Below, in pieces: positions 43,016 to 51,789 of a stretch of 64,000 bases of DNA. The notes under the pieces are model-generated. The model had not been told where the DNA came from. It saw only the letters and a list, made by a program, of their open reading frames with translations, and did not search any database. This DNA is from Streptomyces bobili (GTDB taxonomy: Bacteria; Actinomycetota; Actinomycetes; Streptomycetales; Streptomycetaceae): positions 1-64,000 of the forward strand of contig NZ_MUBA01000085.1 of NCBI RefSeq assembly GCF_002154575.1, written 5' to 3'. Numbering within the stretch: the first letter of the stretch is position 1; the number at the start of each line of letters is the position of its first letter. The position numbers were made by a program, and so were the translations under genes.

Positions 43016-43596
43016 TTGTCGTACTCCGGCAGGCCGCCCTCCGCCCGCACCTGCTCGAGCAGGGGCGCGGCCGTGTCCCGCGCGGACAGCAGGGGCGCCA
43101 CGTCCTGGGGGATCGGCAGGCCGAGCGCGGGGTCGAGCGGGGAGAGGGACATCTCGTGCTGCGCCTCGTAGCTTCCCGAGAGCATGTACGACATCACCGT
43201 GTCGTCCTCCAGCGCGATGAACGCGTGCCCGACGCCGACCGGGAAGTACATGGCGTGAAAGCCCTCCGGGTCGAGCACCGAGGAGTCCCAGCGGCCGTAG
43301 GTGGGCGAGCCGACGCGGATGTCGACCACGATGTCGATGGCGCGGCCCCGGGCGCAGTACACGTACTTGGCCACGCCCGGCGGGGTGACCGTGTAGTGGA
43401 TGCCCCGTACGGTGCCGCGCCGCGACCTGCTGTGGTTGGACTGCGCGACCGGGAACAGGGGGTGGCCCAGTGCCGCCACGAAGGCCGGTTCCTGGAACGG
43501 CGAGGTGAACAGACCGCGGTCGTCCTCGAAGACGGGCGGAGTGAAGACGAACGCGCCGGAGACGGCGAGTTCACGGAACTGCACGGCGGTATCCAT
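42979..43596 (-). CDS. dTDP-4-keto-hexose 3,5- (or 5-) epimerase
   Basis: The 205-residue product is an RmlC-like cupin. It has the N-terminal DDRGLFTSPFQEPAF, the catalytic His in QSNHSRSRRGTVRGIHY, and VDIRVGSPTYGRWDSSVLD. In anthracycline pathways (DnmU, AknL) it inverts C-5 to give L-sugars. The gene is sandwiched without gap between the second glycosyltransferase and the 4-ketoreductase genes. Confidence 0.93.
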   Translation of the reverse strand: MDTAVQFRELAVSGAFVFTPPVFEDDRGLFTSPFQEPAFVAALGHPLFPVAQSNHSRSRRGTVRGIHYTVTPPGVAKYVYCARGRAIDIVVDIRVGSPTYGRWDSSVLDPEGFHAMYFPVGVGHAFIALEDDTVMSYMLSGSYEAQHEMSLSPLDPALGLPIPQDVAPLLSARDTAAPLLEQVRAEGGLPEYDKCRRIEAALWRP

Positions 43597-44919
43597 CTAC
43601 TGCTCCCCTTCGACGGTGCCGCGGGCACCCCGGTCACGGCGGTGTTCCGCGGTGAGCTTCTCCAGCAGCGGGACGATGTCGTTGGGGCTCGGCGTGCCCA
43701 CCATCTCCCGGCGGATACGCGCGCAGTTCTCGGCGAACGACGGCTCCTCCAGCAGCCGCAGCAGGTGGTCGCGCAGGTCCTGAGCGGTGTAGTTGTCGAC
43801 GTCGTGCAGGTAGAGCCCCGCCCCGAACCGTTCGAGCTGCTTGGCCTTGTGGATCGTGTCCCAGACCATGTCGGGCACGATGAGCTGCGGGACACCGTGC
43901 GCGAGCGCCGTCTGGAAGGTGCCGGAGCCACCGTGGTGGATCACCGCGGAGCAGGTCGGCAGCAGCGCGTTGAGCGGGACGAAGTCGACGGCCCTGACGT
44001 TGTCCGGCAGTTCCATCCCGGCGAGCTGCTTCTCGTTGAGCGTCGCGACCACCTCGACGTCCAGTTCCGCGAGCGCCTTCACGAGTTCGCCGATCGAGGC
44101 GCGGTCGCCGTCCAGCACCTCCCGGTGGGCCACCCCCAGCGTGAGACAGACGCGGCGCTTCTTCGGCGGCTCGTGCAGCCAGTCCGGGATGACGGCCTGC
44201 CCGTTGTAGGGGATGTACCGCAGCGGCACGAACGGCTGCTCCACCGGGAACCGCATCGACGGCGGCACCGGGTCGACGGTCCACTGACCGACCGCCACCT
44301 CCTCCTCGAACTCGGCGCCGTAGCGGCCGAGCGTCCAGGTCAGCCACTCGCGCAGCGGGTCGTCCCGCTGCTCGGGCAGCCGCTCCTCCTGAAGGTCGAG
44401 GAAGGTCTCGCGCATCCGCCCCAGCAGATCGAGGCCGAACAGCAGCCGGGCGTGGGCGGCGCCGGTGACCTGCGCGGCCACCGGCCCGGCGAAGGACAGC
44501 GTGTCCCAGACGATCAGGTCGGGCTGCCACTCGCGGGCGAACGCGACCACGTCGTCGATCATGCGCTCGGGGCAGGAGTTCTGGAAGGCCATCGCCGTCA
44601 TCGAGGTGAACACACCGAGGACGTGGTCCCAGGTCAGCATCTCGGGACGGGTCTCCGTCATGTCCATCCCGGCTTCCGCCTGGCTCTCCATGATCTCGGC
44701 GTCGTCGCCCAGGCCCTCGTTGACCCGCTGCATCTGCTCCTCCAGGAGCAGCGGCTCACCGACACACACGGCGGTCAGTCCGGTACGGGTGATGTCCTCC
44801 GCCAGGTCCGGCTGACTGGCGATACGGACCTCGTGGCCCGCGGTCTGGAGGGCCCAGGCCAGCGGGACCTGGGCATGCATATGGGACTTCGCGGCGAACG
44901 TGGTGAACAGGACCTTCAT
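43597..44919 (-). CDS. Glycosyltransferase (AknK-like candidate)
   Basis: The 440-residue product is a second GT1-family antibiotic glycosyltransferase (MKVLFTTFAAKSHMHAQVPL; LLPTCSAVIHHGGSGTFQTA; VPQLIVPDMVWDTIHKAKQL). It parallels the AknS-like enzyme over its whole length. With only two glycosyltransferases here and enzymes for three sugar types, it may add both the second and third sugars, as AknK does in aclacinomycin synthesis. No separate helper gene is adjacent. Confidence 0.85.
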   Translation of the reverse strand: MKVLFTTFAAKSHMHAQVPLAWALQTAGHEVRIASQPDLAEDITRTGLTAVCVGEPLLLEEQMQRVNEGLGDDAEIMESQAEAGMDMTETRPEMLTWDHVLGVFTSMTAMAFQNSCPERMIDDVVAFAREWQPDLIVWDTLSFAGPVAAQVTGAAHARLLFGLDLLGRMRETFLDLQEERLPEQRDDPLREWLTWTLGRYGAEFEEEVAVGQWTVDPVPPSMRFPVEQPFVPLRYIPYNGQAVIPDWLHEPPKKRRVCLTLGVAHREVLDGDRASIGELVKALAELDVEVVATLNEKQLAGMELPDNVRAVDFVPLNALLPTCSAVIHHGGSGTFQTALAHGVPQLIVPDMVWDTIHKAKQLERFGAGLYLHDVDNYTAQDLRDHLLRLLEEPSFAENCARIRREMVGTPSPNDIVPLLEKLTAEHRRDRGARGTVEGEQ

Positions 44920-45004
44920 CGATCTCCCTCTTCGCAGGTGGTGGTGGCGGCCACGGGAACCCGGCGAGGGCTCCCGTGACCGCCGCCGTCCGGGACGGCG
45001 GGCT

Positions 45005-46357
45005 TCACTGCCCGTCGTGGCCGACGTAGCGGTGGCTCACCAGCCAGCCGTCCCCGTCGGCGACGAGGACGTCCTGGCACGAGGTGCTCAGCCGGATCAC
45101 CGGAGCGGCGCCCGCCGCGGTCGAGACGACCAGGGCGTCGTAGGCCGTGCGTACCGAACCGTCCGGGAACCGCCAGGCGGCCGGCAGGCCCAGCCAGTGC
45201 CGGCGCACCGTGCCGGCGGGCGCCGCGGGCCGGCCGCGCACCGCCGCCGCGATCGCCGCCCGGCCGCGCACCGGCTCGGCGAACGAACTCTGGTCGAAGG
45301 TCCCGTCCTCGGTGAAGGTGTCCGCCCAGGCATCCCCCTCGCCCTCGTCGAGGAGGCGCATCTGCCCGGCGTAGAACCGCTGGACCGACGCGTACTCGGC
45401 CGGCGCCACCGGCTCCGTCCCGGCCCGCTCCTCCGCGTACTCCTTGGCGTGCCGCATGGTGATCGTGCTGTTGCCGCCGAGCGCGTCCCGGATGAAGGTG
45501 CGGGCGTCGGCGGTCGTCGCGGAGGCACCGAGGACCTTGGCGACGGCCGCCGCGTTGACGACCACGGTGTGCCGGGAGACGGCCACGCAGCCGGACGGGA
45601 TCTCCCGCACCGACCACTCCCCGGTGTGCACGGACATCAGAGCCGGCGTCTGCAGCTGCTTGTACGTGATCCGCCCGTCGGGCAGGCAGATCCGCACCGA
45701 CGCCGTGGTGTGCGTCGAACCGTCGGGGGTGCGGGTGTCCATCTCCAGGTGCTGGACGTCGGGCGTGTCCTCCTTCAGCAGCACCCGCGCGACGTGCGGC
45801 AGCCGTTCCTGCCACTGCCCCGCGTCGTGCAGGAAGTCCCGCACGTCCTGGGCCGGGGCGTCGATGCGCACCGAGTCCTCGAAGGTGTAGGGCGCCTCGT
45901 CGGTGCCGGCGCGCAGCGCGGCGGACTCCAGCGCGGCCAGCTCGGCCCCGCTGTTGCGCTCGATCGCCTCCAGGATCCAGCTGACGTTGCGTTCCAGGTC
46001 GTCGACGGCCCGGAAGTCGTGCAGCAGCCGGACCCGGCTGCCGCCGCCGGGGAGCGCCTCGACGATCCACTCCCCGCCCATCGCGGCGACGGGATCCTGG
46101 GAGACCTCCTGGCGGAACCGGATCCGCAGTCCCGCGCGGTCCAGGGTGCGCCGTGACGTCCAGGACTTGACCTCGCCGTTGGCGGTGGCCCAGATCCGCA
46201 GCCGTTCCTCCTCGCCCGACCGCTCCAGATACTCCACGTGCAGGCTCGGCGGAAAGACGTGCGGCCAGTCCTGCGCCCGCTCCACCAGGCCGAAGACGGC
46301 CTCCGGGGCGGCGGCCACGGTGATCGTGTGTTCCGTCGTGTGCACCTCGTGCGCCAT
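45005..46357 (-). CDS. aknE1: Aromatase/cyclase fused to NTF2-like domain
   Basis: The 450-residue product has two SRPBCC domains (about 1-150, starting MAHEVHTTEHTITVAAAPEA, and about 155-310, EDSVRIDAPAQDVRDFLHDA), as in the di-domain aromatases ActVII and SnoaE that close and aromatise the first ring. It then continues with a third, SnoaL/NTF2-like domain (about 322-450: VQRFYAGQMRLLDEGEGDAW). ActVII-type aromatases are only about 315 residues. The added domain is a paralogue of the stand-alone protein encoded at 36.1 kb. It precedes the glycosyltransferase gene and follows the ketoreductase gene in one minus-strand run. Confidence 0.9.
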   Translation of the reverse strand: MAHEVHTTEHTITVAAAPEAVFGLVERAQDWPHVFPPSLHVEYLERSGEEERLRIWATANGEVKSWTSRRTLDRAGLRIRFRQEVSQDPVAAMGGEWIVEALPGGGSRVRLLHDFRAVDDLERNVSWILEAIERNSGAELAALESAALRAGTDEAPYTFEDSVRIDAPAQDVRDFLHDAGQWQERLPHVARVLLKEDTPDVQHLEMDTRTPDGSTHTTASVRICLPDGRITYKQLQTPALMSVHTGEWSVREIPSGCVAVSRHTVVVNAAAVAKVLGASATTADARTFIRDALGGNSTITMRHAKEYAEERAGTEPVAPAEYASVQRFYAGQMRLLDEGEGDAWADTFTEDGTFDQSSFAEPVRGRAAIAAAVRGRPAAPAGTVRRHWLGLPAAWRFPDGSVRTAYDALVVSTAAGAAPVIRLSTSCQDVLVADGDGWLVSHRYVGHDGQ

Positions 46358-46404
46358 GCTGATCCCCTCTGTCTGCCCGAGGCCGCGCACGGCCGGGCCC
46401 GCTG

Positions 46405-47190
46405 TCAGTAGTTGCCGAGCCCGCCGCAGACGTTCATCGCCTGGGCGGTGATCGACGCGGCCGTCGAGGAGAGCAGATAGCCGACGAGTCCGGCGACCTC
46501 GTCCGGCGTGGAGTAGCGGCCGAGGGGGATCTTCGCCTCGAACCTCTCCAGCACCTCGTCCTCGGTGATGTCCCAGGCGCCGGCGTATCCCTGGCGCACC
46601 CGCTCGGCCATCGGTGTCTCGACGTAACCCGGGCAGACCGCGTTGACGGTGATGCCCGTCTTCGCCAGCTCCAGGCCCAGGGCCTTGGTGAAGCCGACCA
46701 CGCCGTGCTTCGACGCCGAGTAAGGCGCCCCCAGGGCCACGCCCTGCTTGCCGCCCGTCGAGGCGATGTTGACGATCCGGCCGGCGCCGCGCTCCAGCAT
46801 CCCGCCGGTCGTCAGCACCTCGCGGGTCATCCGGAAGACGCTGTTGAGGTTGGTCTCGATCACGTCGAGCCACAACTCGTCGGGGATCTGCGCGGTGTGC
46901 CCGCCGCCGCTGCGGCCGGCGTTGTTCACCAGGACGTCGACGGGACCGAACCGGTCCCTGGCCTCCTGGACGAAGGTGCGTACCCGAGCGGTGTCGCGTA
47001 CGTCGCAGGAGGTGCCGTCGACGTCGTGGCCCGCCTCGCGCAACTCCTTGACGGTGTGGGCGACACGGTCGCCGTCGCGGGCGCAGACGAAGACGCGCGC
47101 ACCGCCTTCGGCCAGGCTCCTGGCCACGGCGAGACCGATCCCGCTGGTGGCACCCGTGACGATGGCGACGCGTTCTGCTGCTGGCGGCAT
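46405..47190 (-). CDS. aknA: Polyketide 9-ketoreductase (ActIII/AknA/DpsE-like)
   Basis: The 261-residue product is a classical SDR: TGATSGIGLAVARSLAEGGA, NNAGRSGGG, Ser in NIASTGGKQG, PYSASKHGVV and a C-terminal MNVCGGLGNY typical of ActIII-type ketoreductases. It reduces the C-9 carbonyl of the nascent poly-beta-ketone, fixing the first-ring fold. It is the first gene of the minus-strand operon, divergent from the minimal PKS genes. Confidence 0.95.
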   Translation of the reverse strand: MPPAAERVAIVTGATSGIGLAVARSLAEGGARVFVCARDGDRVAHTVKELREAGHDVDGTSCDVRDTARVRTFVQEARDRFGPVDVLVNNAGRSGGGHTAQIPDELWLDVIETNLNSVFRMTREVLTTGGMLERGAGRIVNIASTGGKQGVALGAPYSASKHGVVGFTKALGLELAKTGITVNAVCPGYVETPMAERVRQGYAGAWDITEDEVLERFEAKIPLGRYSTPDEVAGLVGYLLSSTAASITAQAMNVCGGLGNY

Positions 47191-47249
47191 GACGGCTCCT
47201 CAGCGGTCCTTGTGGTGCGGTGCCGGACGACTGCGAGGGTGTCAGCGGC

Positions 47250-47267
47250 CGCTTGAAATGCGCTCGA
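47250..47267 (-). promoter_or_regulatory. SARP-type heptamer pair before the ketoreductase gene
   Basis: Read on the minus strand, TCGAGCG and TCAAGCG start 11 bp apart in the 212-bp divergent region between the ketoreductase and oxygenase genes. They would drive the ketoreductase-aromatase operon, or both directions. Confidence 0.55.
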
Positions 47268-47402
47268 CCCCCGGCCCGGCCCGCGCTCCATCGGCCTTCC
47301 ACCCGCCTCCGAGACCAGGCCCGCAGCTTGGTACGAAACGAACGAACGCACGGTGTCAAGCGACGCCGGGTCACAACCGACCGGCCAATGAGGAGGCCAT
47401 CG

Positions 47403-47771
47403 ATGACGGATCATGAGCCAGGCACCGAGGGGGCCGACGCCGTCACCTTCGTGAACACCTTCACCGTGCACGCCGAACCCGAGGTGTTCGAGAAGGAGTT
47501 CGCGCGGACGTCGGAGTTCATGGCACGGCAGCCGGGTTTCGTCCGGCACACGCTCTGCCGGCACGCGGAACGGCCCGGCCAGTACGTCAACGTCGCCGAG
47601 TGGCGGGACCTCGCCTCGTTCCGCGCGGCCGTCGCGCACGACGGCTTCCGGCCGCACGCCGGCGCGCTGCGCGCCCTGAGCGAGAGCCGGCCGGAACTGT
47701 ATCTGGTACGGCTGCGCCGCGAGGGCGCCCCGGGTCTCGACGGTCCGGCGTCCGAAGGGGAGGAGATATGA
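47403..47771 (+). CDS. aknX: ABM-family anthrone oxygenase (AknX/DnrG-like)
   Basis: The 122-residue product, from ATG 47403 with GAGGAGG, is a cofactor-free antibiotic biosynthesis monooxygenase (FVNTFTVHAEPEVFEKEFAR; QPGFVRHTLCRHAERPGQYV; NVAEWRDLASFRAAV). AknX/DnrG oxidises the C-12 anthrone of 12-deoxyaklanonic acid to the quinone. Its stop overlaps the KS-alpha start by 4 nt, so it leads the minimal PKS operon. Confidence 0.92.
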   Translation: MTDHEPGTEGADAVTFVNTFTVHAEPEVFEKEFARTSEFMARQPGFVRHTLCRHAERPGQYVNVAEWRDLASFRAAVAHDGFRPHAGALRALSESRPELYLVRLRREGAPGLDGPASEGEEI

Positions 47772-49039
47772 CCGCCCGCCGGGTGGTGATCACCGGGCTG
47801 GGAGTGATCGCTCCGGGCGGCATCGGCACCAAGGCCTTCTGGGAACGCATCGTCTCCGGTGTCTCCGCGACCAGGACCATCACGGCCTTCGACGCCTCCG
47901 GGTTCCGCTCCCGGATGGCCGCGGAGTGCGACTTCGACGGCGTCCGCTCGGGCCTGACCGTCCGTGACACCGCACGGCTGGACCGTGCCACCCAGTTCGC
48001 GGTGGTCGCCGCGCGCGAGGCGCTCGCCGACAGCGGCATCGAGATCGACGAGAGGAACGCCCACCGCACCGGGGTCAGCCTCGGCTCCGCCGTGGGGTGC
48101 ACCCAGAAGCTGGAGGAGGAGTACGTCGCGCGCAGTGACGGCGGGCAGCGGTGGCTGGTCGATCACGCCGCGGGTACCCCGTACCTGTACGACTACTTCG
48201 TGCCGAGTTCGATGGCGGCCGAAGTGGCGTGGGAGGCCGGCGCCGAGGGCCCCGCGGCGCTCGTCTCGGCGGGCTGCACCTCCGGTCTCGACTCCCTCGG
48301 GCACGCGCTCGACCTCATCAGGGAGGGCGCCGTCGACATCATGATCGCCGGTGGCAGCGACGCACCCATCGCACCCATCACCGTGGCCTGTTTCGACGCC
48401 ATCAAGGCGACCTCGCCGCGCAACGACACCCCGGAGCACGCCTCGCGGCCCTTCGACAGGACCCGCAGCGGCTTCGTGCTCGGCGAGGGCGCGGCCGTAC
48501 TCGTCCTGGAGGAGCGGGAGTCGGCCCTGCGGCGCGGAGCACAGATCTACGCCGAGATCGCGGGCTACGCCGGGCGGGCCAACGCCCACCACATGACCGG
48601 ACTGCGCCCCGACGGACTGGAGATGTCCGCCGCCATCACCGGCGCCCTCGACGACGCCCGCATCGACCGCGAAGCCGTCGGTTACGTCAACGCGCACGGC
48701 ACGGCCACCCGGCAGAACGACATCCACGAGACGGCCGCGATCAAGCACAGCCTGGGCGAGCACGCCCGCCGGGTCCCGGTCAGCTCCATCAAGGCGGTCA
48801 TCGGTCACTCGCTGGGCGCCGTCGGCTCCATCGAGGCCGTCGCCTCCGCCCTGGTGATCCGGCACGGAGTGGTGCCGCCCACGGCGGGACTGCACGAGCC
48901 CGATCCCCAGCTCGACCTCGACTACGTCCCGCTGACCGCGCGCGATCAGGCCACCGACACCGTGCTGACGGTGGGCAGCGGCTTCGGCGGATTCCAGAGC
49001 GCGATGGTGCTCACCAGCGCCGAAGGGGGCCGCTCATGA
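47768..49039 (+). CDS. aknB: Ketosynthase alpha (KS-alpha)
   Basis: The 423-residue product is a type II PKS ketosynthase with Cys170 in VSAGCTSGLDSLGHALD, His in NAHGTATRQND (about 312) and the GHSLGAVGSIEA block. It condenses malonyl extender units on the ACP as a heterodimer with the chain length factor. The full KS-beta, ACP, KSIII, AT order downstream is that of propionate-primed decaketide (21-carbon) anthracycline systems. Confidence 0.97.
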   Translation: MTARRVVITGLGVIAPGGIGTKAFWERIVSGVSATRTITAFDASGFRSRMAAECDFDGVRSGLTVRDTARLDRATQFAVVAAREALADSGIEIDERNAHRTGVSLGSAVGCTQKLEEEYVARSDGGQRWLVDHAAGTPYLYDYFVPSSMAAEVAWEAGAEGPAALVSAGCTSGLDSLGHALDLIREGAVDIMIAGGSDAPIAPITVACFDAIKATSPRNDTPEHASRPFDRTRSGFVLGEGAAVLVLEERESALRRGAQIYAEIAGYAGRANAHHMTGLRPDGLEMSAAITGALDDARIDREAVGYVNAHGTATRQNDIHETAAIKHSLGEHARRVPVSSIKAVIGHSLGAVGSIEAVASALVIRHGVVPPTAGLHEPDPQLDLDYVPLTARDQATDTVLTVGSGFGGFQSAMVLTSAEGGRS

Positions 49040-50259
49040 GCGCCGCGACCGTGGTCACCGGAATCGGTGTGCTCGCGCCCAACGGGATCGGGGCGGAGGA
49101 GTTCTGGGCGGCCACCCTGCGCGCCGAGAGCGGCATCGGCCGCATCACCCGCTTCGAGCCCGCCTCGTATCCCTCCCGGCTGGCCGGCGAGGTCACCGGG
49201 TTCTCGGCACGCGAGCACCTCCCGAGCCGGCTCGTGCCGCAGACCGACCGCACCACGCAGTTCGCCCTGACGGGCTCCGAGTGGGCACTGCGGGACTCCG
49301 GACTGTCCGCCGACAGCCTGCCGGCGGGCGAGCGCGGGGTCGTCACCGCCAGCGCCTCCGGCGGGTTCGAGTTCGGCCAGCGCGAACTGGGCCATCTGTG
49401 GGGCAAGGACCCCCGGCACGTCAGCGCGTACATGTCCTTCGCCTGGTTCTACGCGGTCAACTCCGGCCAGATCTCCATCCGGCACGATCTGCGCGGCCCC
49501 ACCGGAGTGCTCGTCACCGACCAGGCGGGCGGTCTCGACGCGGTGGCACAGGCCAGACGCCGGATCCGCAAGGGCACTCCGGTCATGCTGTCCGGCGGCA
49601 TGGACGCCTCGCTGTGCCCCTACGGGCTCGCGGCGCAGATCTCCGCCGGAATGCTCAGCGAGAGCGACGACCCGGCCCGCGCCTACCGGCCGTTCGACCC
49701 GGCGGCCGACGGCCATGTGCCGGGCGAGGGCGGGGCGATCCTGACCCTGGAGGACGGGGAACGGGCACGGGCGCGCGGGGCACGCAGCCACGGGGAGATC
49801 AGCGGGTACGCCGCCACCTTCGACCCCCGTCCCGGCTCGGGCCGGCCCGCCAACCTGGACCGGGCGATCCGGGGCGCGCTGGCCGACGCCGGGCTGAGCC
49901 CGCGGGACATCGCCTTCGTCCTCGCGGACGGCGCCGGTGAACCGGAACCCGACCGGGCCGAGGCGCGGGCGCTCACCGACGTCTTCGGTCCCCGGGGCGT
50001 ACCCGTGACGGTCCCCAAGAGCATGACGGGGCGTCTCTACGCGGGCGCCGCCCCGCTCGATCTCGTCACCGCCCTGTTCGCGCTGCGCGACGGCGTCGTC
50101 CCGCCGACGGTCCACGTCGACGGACCGGACCCCGCCTACGACATCGACCTGGTGACCGGCTCCGCCCGGCCCGTCCGCGGAGACGCGGCGCTGGTCCTGG
50201 CCCGGGGACGCGGCGGCTTCAACAGCGCCATGGTCGTACGCCGCCCGTCGGCGGCCTGA
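49036..50259 (+). CDS. aknC: Chain length factor (KS-beta)
   Basis: The 407-residue product is homologous to KS-alpha, but the active-site Cys is Gln163 (VTDQAGGLDAVAQAR), the signature of a chain length factor. It pairs with KS-alpha and sets the number of condensations. The start overlaps the KS-alpha stop by 4 nt, as usual, which supports equal synthesis of the two subunits. Confidence 0.97.
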   Translation: MSAATVVTGIGVLAPNGIGAEEFWAATLRAESGIGRITRFEPASYPSRLAGEVTGFSAREHLPSRLVPQTDRTTQFALTGSEWALRDSGLSADSLPAGERGVVTASASGGFEFGQRELGHLWGKDPRHVSAYMSFAWFYAVNSGQISIRHDLRGPTGVLVTDQAGGLDAVAQARRRIRKGTPVMLSGGMDASLCPYGLAAQISAGMLSESDDPARAYRPFDPAADGHVPGEGGAILTLEDGERARARGARSHGEISGYAATFDPRPGSGRPANLDRAIRGALADAGLSPRDIAFVLADGAGEPEPDRAEARALTDVFGPRGVPVTVPKSMTGRLYAGAAPLDLVTALFALRDGVVPPTVHVDGPDPAYDIDLVTGSARPVRGDAALVLARGRGGFNSAMVVRRPSAA

Positions 50260-50311
50260 GCCGTCATCCCGGCGGCCTGAGCCGTCACTCCTGGCGCCCC
50301 GAGCCGTCACC

Positions 50312-50400
50312 CCAAAGGCGGCCGAGGCCGCCGCCATCCGTTCACCCGGCCGGCCAGTCGGCGGCCGGCCCCCACCCGCGGCCCGTACGGCCGCCTTTGG
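50312..50400 (+). promoter_or_regulatory. Long-range inverted repeat before the ACP gene
   Basis: CCAAAGGCGGCC (50312-50323) is the exact reverse complement of 50389-50400, enclosing a GC-rich 65 nt that can fold further. The right arm touches the ACP ribosome-binding site (GGAGA, 50399-50403). The intergenic DNA before it also repeats CTGAGCCGTCA. The stem may tune ACP translation or end KS-beta transcription. Confidence 0.55.
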
Positions 50401-50407
50401 AGACGTC

Positions 50408-50683
50408 ATGTCCGCTTTCACGGTAGAAGAGCTTTTCCAGATCATGCGCGAGTGCGCGGGCGAGGAGGAGGCCGTCGATCTGGCCGACGCCGCGGAGCAG
50501 GAGTTCGCCCTGCTCGGCTACGACTCTCTCGCGCTCATGGAGGCGATCAGCAGGGTGGAGCGGGGCCTCGGCATCGCCCTGCCCGAGGAGACGGTGGGCG
50601 AGGTGCTGACGCCCGCCGCGTTCGTCGACGTCGTCAACGCCGAACTGGCCCGCAGCGCGCCCGTGGTGGAGGCCGCCGGATGA
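50408..50683 (+). CDS. aknD: Acyl carrier protein
   Basis: The 91-residue product is a type II PKS ACP with the phosphopantetheine serine at position 40 ([18 protein letters not shown]). It carries the growing chain between KS, KR and cyclases. Its stop overlaps the start of the KSIII-like gene by 4 nt. It is separated from the KS-beta gene by 148 bp, unlike the tight coupling elsewhere in this operon. Confidence 0.96.
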   Translation: MSAFTVEELFQIMRECAGEEEAVDLADAAEQEFALLGYDSLALMEAISRVERGLGIALPEETVGEVLTPAAFVDVVNAELARSAPVVEAAG

Positions 50684-51789
50684 CCGAGGAGCACCTCGAC
50701 CCCGCGAGCGGCGCTCCCCTCGTACAGGCCCCCGCGCAGGACATCCGGATCGCGGGGTGCGGCGTCTGGCTGCCGCCCCGCGCGCCTGTCGCGCAGGCGG
50801 TGGCGGCCGGGCTGTGCGACGAGGCGCTGGCCACGGCCACCGCCATGGTCTCGGTGGCCGTGGCGCAGGACGAGCCGGCCCCCGAGATGGCGGCGAGGGC
50901 GGCCAGGACCGCCCTCGCGCGCGGCGGCTCCGACGACGTGTCGCTGATCCTGCACGCCAGCTTCTTCTACCAGGGGCACGACCTGTGGGCGCCCGCCTCC
51001 TACGTCCAGCGCGTCGCCGTCGGCAACCACTGCCCCGCGATCGAGGTCGGCCAGGTGTCCAACGGCGGCATGGCCGCGCTCGGCCTCGCCGTCGACCACC
51101 TGAGCGCCGGGCGGCGGGCCGGGGCGGCGGGCCGGCGCGTCCTGGTGACGACCGGTGACGCCTTCCGCCCGCCCGGCTTCGACCGCTGGCGCAGCGATCC
51201 GGGCACCTTCTACGGGGACGGGGGCACCGCGCTGGTGCTGTCCTCGCAGGAGGGGTTCGCCAGGATCCGAGGACTGGCCACCGTCTCCGCGCCCGAGCTG
51301 GAGGGGATGCACCGCGGTGACGACCCCTTCGGGAGCGCACCGTTCAGCCACCGTCCCGTCGTCGACCTGGAAGCCTGTAAGAAGGACTTCCTCACCTCCC
51401 GCCGGGTGACCCAGGTGATCGCCGCGAGCGCGGCCGCGCAGGACGCCGCCCTCGGCCGGGCCCTCGCGGCGGCCGGGGCCGAGCTGGCCGACATCGACCG
51501 CTTCGTCCTTCCCCACATGGGCCGCAAGCGATTGCGGGCCGGGTTCCTCAACCGCCTCGGGATCGGGGAGGACCGCACCACCTGGGAGTGGAGCCGCGGT
51601 GTCGGGCACCTGGGGGCCGGTGACCAGATCGCCGGCTTCGACCATCTCGTCGGCTCCGGGAGCGTCGGCCCCGGCGACATGGTCCTGTGGATGAGCGTGG
51701 GCGCCGGGTTCACCTACTCCTGCGCGGTCGTCGAGATGCTGGAACGGCCCGGCTGGGCCGCTACGGCGGGTACGGCGGGTGCCGCGTGA
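50680..51789 (+). CDS. aknE2: KSIII-like starter-unit ketosynthase (DpsC/AknE2-like)
   Basis: The 369-residue product resembles FabH-type KASIII, but the nucleophile position is Ser127 ([20 protein letters not shown]) instead of Cys, as in DpsC. His is retained in LPHMGRKR. DpsC uses propionyl-CoA to prime the PKS and gives the ethyl side chain of aklavinone. The presence of both this enzyme and the AT predicts a propionate starter. Confidence 0.92.
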   Translation: MTEEHLDPASGAPLVQAPAQDIRIAGCGVWLPPRAPVAQAVAAGLCDEALATATAMVSVAVAQDEPAPEMAARAARTALARGGSDDVSLILHASFFYQGHDLWAPASYVQRVAVGNHCPAIEVGQVSNGGMAALGLAVDHLSAGRRAGAAGRRVLVTTGDAFRPPGFDRWRSDPGTFYGDGGTALVLSSQEGFARIRGLATVSAPELEGMHRGDDPFGSAPFSHRPVVDLEACKKDFLTSRRVTQVIAASAAAQDAALGRALAAAGAELADIDRFVLPHMGRKRLRAGFLNRLGIGEDRTTWEWSRGVGHLGAGDQIAGFDHLVGSGSVGPGDMVLWMSVGAGFTYSCAVVEMLERPGWAATAGTAGAA

